Below are positions 62,227 through 64,000 of a stretch of 64,000 nucleotides of DNA, piece by piece. Below the pieces are notes generated by a model. It worked only from the letters and a program-made list of their open reading frames with translations. It was not told the origin of the DNA and ran no database searches. Origin of the DNA: an uncultured Phaeodactylibacter sp. (GTDB lineage Bacteria; Bacteroidota; Bacteroidia; Chitinophagales; Saprospiraceae); contig CAJXNH010000003.1 in the NCBI GenBank assembly GCA_913057245.1, positions 1 through 64,000 on the forward strand, written 5' to 3'. A program made the position numbers and the translations under genes. Numbering within the stretch: position 1 is the stretch's first letter; each line of letters starts with the position of its first letter.

Positions 62227-63327
62227 ATGAGTATTAACAGACAGAACGAAGGCATGACGAGTATTGGAAAAAAAGGCGTACTACTGGTGAATTTAGGCAC
62301 ACCGGATGATCCCTCGAGAGGGGCGGTGTATCGTTACCTCAAGCAGTTTTTGCTCGATCCCCGTGTCATTGACTACCCATGGCTGCCCCGGAATCTGCTG
62401 GTGCGGGGGATTATTGCGCCTTTCCGTAGCGGCAGTTCTTCCAAGCTCTATAAAATGCTCTGGACGGAGGAGGGCTCTCCGCTCAAGTTCTATGGGGAGC
62501 GCGTCCGGGATGGCGTTCAGGAATTGCTTGGCGACGAGTACGTCGTGGAGCTTGCTATGCGCTACCAGAATCCGTCAATCGGCCATGCCATCGAAAACCT
62601 GGAGAAAGCCCTGGTCTCGGAAATCACCGTGATACCGATGTTTCCACAATATGCCTCGGCCACCACTGGTTCTGTGCACGACGCGGTCATGCAGGAACTT
62701 TCAAAACGGCAGATCATCCCGGATGTCAAAATGATCAATTCTTATTACGACCGCCCCAGCATGATCAAGATATTTGCGGACAATGCCCGTCAGTTTGATC
62801 TGGACAGCTATGATCATATCATTTTCAGTTACCACGGCCTGCCGCAGCGGCAACTCCGGAAAGGCGATCCGACCAACAGCCACTGTACCAAGAAGGAGGA
62901 TTGCTGCATGAATATTACTCCGGTGAACCAATTTTGCTATTCCGCGCAGTGCCACGCCACCACAAAAGCCATTGTGGCAGAGCTGGGCCTCAAGCCGGAG
63001 CAGTACACCACTGCCTTTCAAAGCCGCCTGGGGCCGGAAGCCTGGGCACAACCCTATACCATCAAGACGATTGAAGAGCAGGCCGGGAAAGGGGCGAAGC
63101 GCCTGCTGGTTTTCAGCCCGGCTTTTGTAGCCGATTGCCTGGAGACCATCATCGAAATCGGTACCGAGTACCAGGAAGAATTTGAGGAAATGGGCGGCGA
63201 ACACGTCGACCTTGTTCCCAGCCTGAATGACGATCCCAGGTGGATTCAGACCGTGGCCGACCTGGTACTGGAACAGCAAAAGACCAGCATCTCCCACCCG
63301 GCAGCCACTGCTGCATCGGAATCGTAA
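62227..63327 (+). CDS. hemH: Ferrochelatase
   Basis: From the ATG at 62227 the protein has 366 residues (ATG 62254 is an alternative; the frame is open back to a TTG at 62212). The blocks are GVLLVNLGTPDDPSRGAVYRYLKQFLLDPRVID, IPMFPQYASATTGSVHDAV, and FSYHGLPQRQLRKGDP with the catalytic His. After that His lies a Cys-rich insertion, HCTKKEDCCMNITPVNQFCYSAQC, with five cysteines. Some bacterial ferrochelatases bind a 2Fe-2S cluster through such internal cysteines. The enzyme inserts Fe2+ into protoporphyrin IX, supplying heme for the c-type cytochromes in this window. Confidence 0.95.
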   Translation: MSINRQNEGMTSIGKKGVLLVNLGTPDDPSRGAVYRYLKQFLLDPRVIDYPWLPRNLLVRGIIAPFRSGSSSKLYKMLWTEEGSPLKFYGERVRDGVQELLGDEYVVELAMRYQNPSIGHAIENLEKALVSEITVIPMFPQYASATTGSVHDAVMQELSKRQIIPDVKMINSYYDRPSMIKIFADNARQFDLDSYDHIIFSYHGLPQRQLRKGDPTNSHCTKKEDCCMNITPVNQFCYSAQCHATTKAIVAELGLKPEQYTTAFQSRLGPEAWAQPYTIKTIEEQAGKGAKRLLVFSPAFVADCLETIIEIGTEYQEEFEEMGGEHVDLVPSLNDDPRWIQTVADLVLEQQKTSISHPAATAASES

Positions 63328-63344
63328 AAAAGCCGGGGAGGGGC

Positions 63345-63374
63345 TTGGGGTGTCCCTCTCAAAACCTATCTTTG
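63345..63374 (+). promoter_or_regulatory. Promoter of the ctlX-like gene
   Basis: TTG (63345-63347), 19 bases, TATCTTTG (63367-63374): an exact TAnnTTTG box, 19 bases before the GTG start at 63393. Confidence 0.75.
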
Positions 63375-63392
63375 CGGCAAAAAATAAAGCCC

Positions 63393-64000
63393 GTGAAAGA
63401 ACGCCAAATTACCAGCGACCTTCTAATGGTACGCCCCGCGCACTTCGGCTACAACCCGGAGACCGCTACCAATAATGCCTTTCAGAGTGAAAACCCTGAT
63501 CTTACTGCTGAGCAGGTAAAAGAAAAAGCACTTCAGGAGTTCGATACTTTCGTAGCCCGCCTGCGCGATGCCGGGGTGCAGGTATATGTGGCCGAGGACA
63601 CTCCTCTGCCAGTCAAGCCGGATGCGATTTTCCCCAATAACTGGGTCACCTTTCATCAGGATGGCACTGTAGCTACCTATCCCATGCATGCCCCGACCCG
63701 GCGGAAAGAGCGCAGGGAGGATGTTATTGAGCAGCTTTCCACTCACTTTGAGGTCAACAATCGGGTACAATTTGAAGGTACAGAAGCCGAAAGCCGTTTC
63801 CTGGAAGGCACCGGCAGCCTTATCCTGGACCGTCCCAACCGCATCGCCTATGCCTGCCTGAGCCCGCGTACGGAAGGAGAACTGCTGGACACCTTTTGCA
63901 CAACGATGGGCTACAAAAAAGTAGCATTTACCGCAGTAGATGGCGAAGGGAAAGCCATCTATCATACTAATGTGATGATGGCGCTGGGGGTGGACTTTGT
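63393..64000 (+). CDS. CtlX-like citrulline/arginine hydrolase, amidinotransferase fold (3' part missing)
   Basis: Translation from the GTG at 63393 is open to the window end (202 codons). The N-terminus LLMVRPAHFGYNPETATNNAFQ, the IFPNNWVTFHQDGTVATYPM block, the RRKERREDV segment and LEGTGSLILDR match the CtlX group of the guanidine-modifying (arginine deiminase-like) superfamily. The Glu/Asp ligands expected early in the fold are present; the catalytic His and Cys near the C-terminus lie beyond the window. Family members act on citrulline or related ureido/guanidino compounds. The GTG start is supported by the promoter and by the lack of a closer ATG before the conserved MVRP block. Confidence 0.85.
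   Translation, partial: MKERQITSDLLMVRPAHFGYNPETATNNAFQSENPDLTAEQVKEKALQEFDTFVARLRDAGVQVYVAEDTPLPVKPDAIFPNNWVTFHQDGTVATYPMHAPTRRKERREDVIEQLSTHFEVNNRVQFEGTEAESRFLEGTGSLILDRPNRIAYACLSPRTEGELLDTFCTTMGYKKVAFTAVDGEGKAIYHTNVMMALGVDF

Overview
The window looks like a chromosomal segment of a Bacteroidetes bacterium, most likely a marine Saprospiraceae (Lewinella/Phaeodactylibacter-like) organism. This rests on several signs. There are several giant secreted proteins with type IX secretion (T9SS) C-terminal signals or gliding-type CHU_C domains. There is a 25-copy SprB-repeat protein. Shine-Dalgarno sites are absent, and promoters follow the Bacteroidetes TTG-N19-21-TAnnTTTG pattern. Reg_prop/LytTR two-component signalling, BshC, DUF5777 and DUF3810 are also present. 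The genus is inference. I see no tRNA, rRNA, CRISPR array, integrase or insertion sequence.

Layout. 1-4247 (-): 5' part of a giant choice-of-anchor L/Calx-beta adhesin-like protein. 4418-6726 (-): arfB, ChaN, SCO1 and cytochrome c. 6889-9553 (+): DASH cryptochrome, hemD, lipoprotein. 9554-15283: hldD, a CHU_C surface protein, a methyltransferase and a subtilase. 15368-17774 (-): CDF transporter, recF, DUF721. 17947-36360 (+): an 18-kb co-directional redox block with a seven-domain poly-cupredoxin, an orphan CusB-like adaptor, two cytochrome c lipoproteins, an OB-fold protein, two YceI proteins, a DUF5777 barrel, a propeller histidine kinase, a LytTR regulator and a T9SS/FN3 protein. 36409-40356: DUF58, trxA, DUF3810, SUI1, queuosine-precursor transporter. 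40421-45895 (-): a sulfate/sulfite assimilation operon headed by a previously unannotated short polycysteine leader ORF. 46170-53402 (-): the SprB-repeat giant. 53403-54463: gene-free with strong hairpins. 54464-64000: bshC, glpK-selU-selD, surE-hyp-lpxB, hemH and the start of ctlX.

Two systems stand out. First, three promoters in the redox block (before the poly-cupredoxin, before the cytochromes, before the T9SS/FN3 protein) share one architecture. It is a GTTCRG-like half-site, 14-15 bp containing T6-CC, a second GTTCRG half-site, then 33-34 bp to a TAnnTTWG -7 box. Direct repeats two helical turns apart are what LytTR-domain regulators bind, and a LytTR regulator is encoded in the block. 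I therefore propose a self-contained regulon linking an extracytoplasmic copper/heme redox system to its own sensor. Second, the sulfur operon (HEPN-tailed siroheme sulfite reductase, SUMT, siroheme dehydrogenase, APS/PAPS reductase, ferredoxin-NADP reductase) is preceded by a good promoter and a 26-codon ORF ending in CCCCPCPTL, a candidate cysteine-sensing attenuator. The poly-cupredoxin also carries a GC-rich module set flanked by near-identical 30-bp direct repeats, a footprint of recent module gain or conversion.
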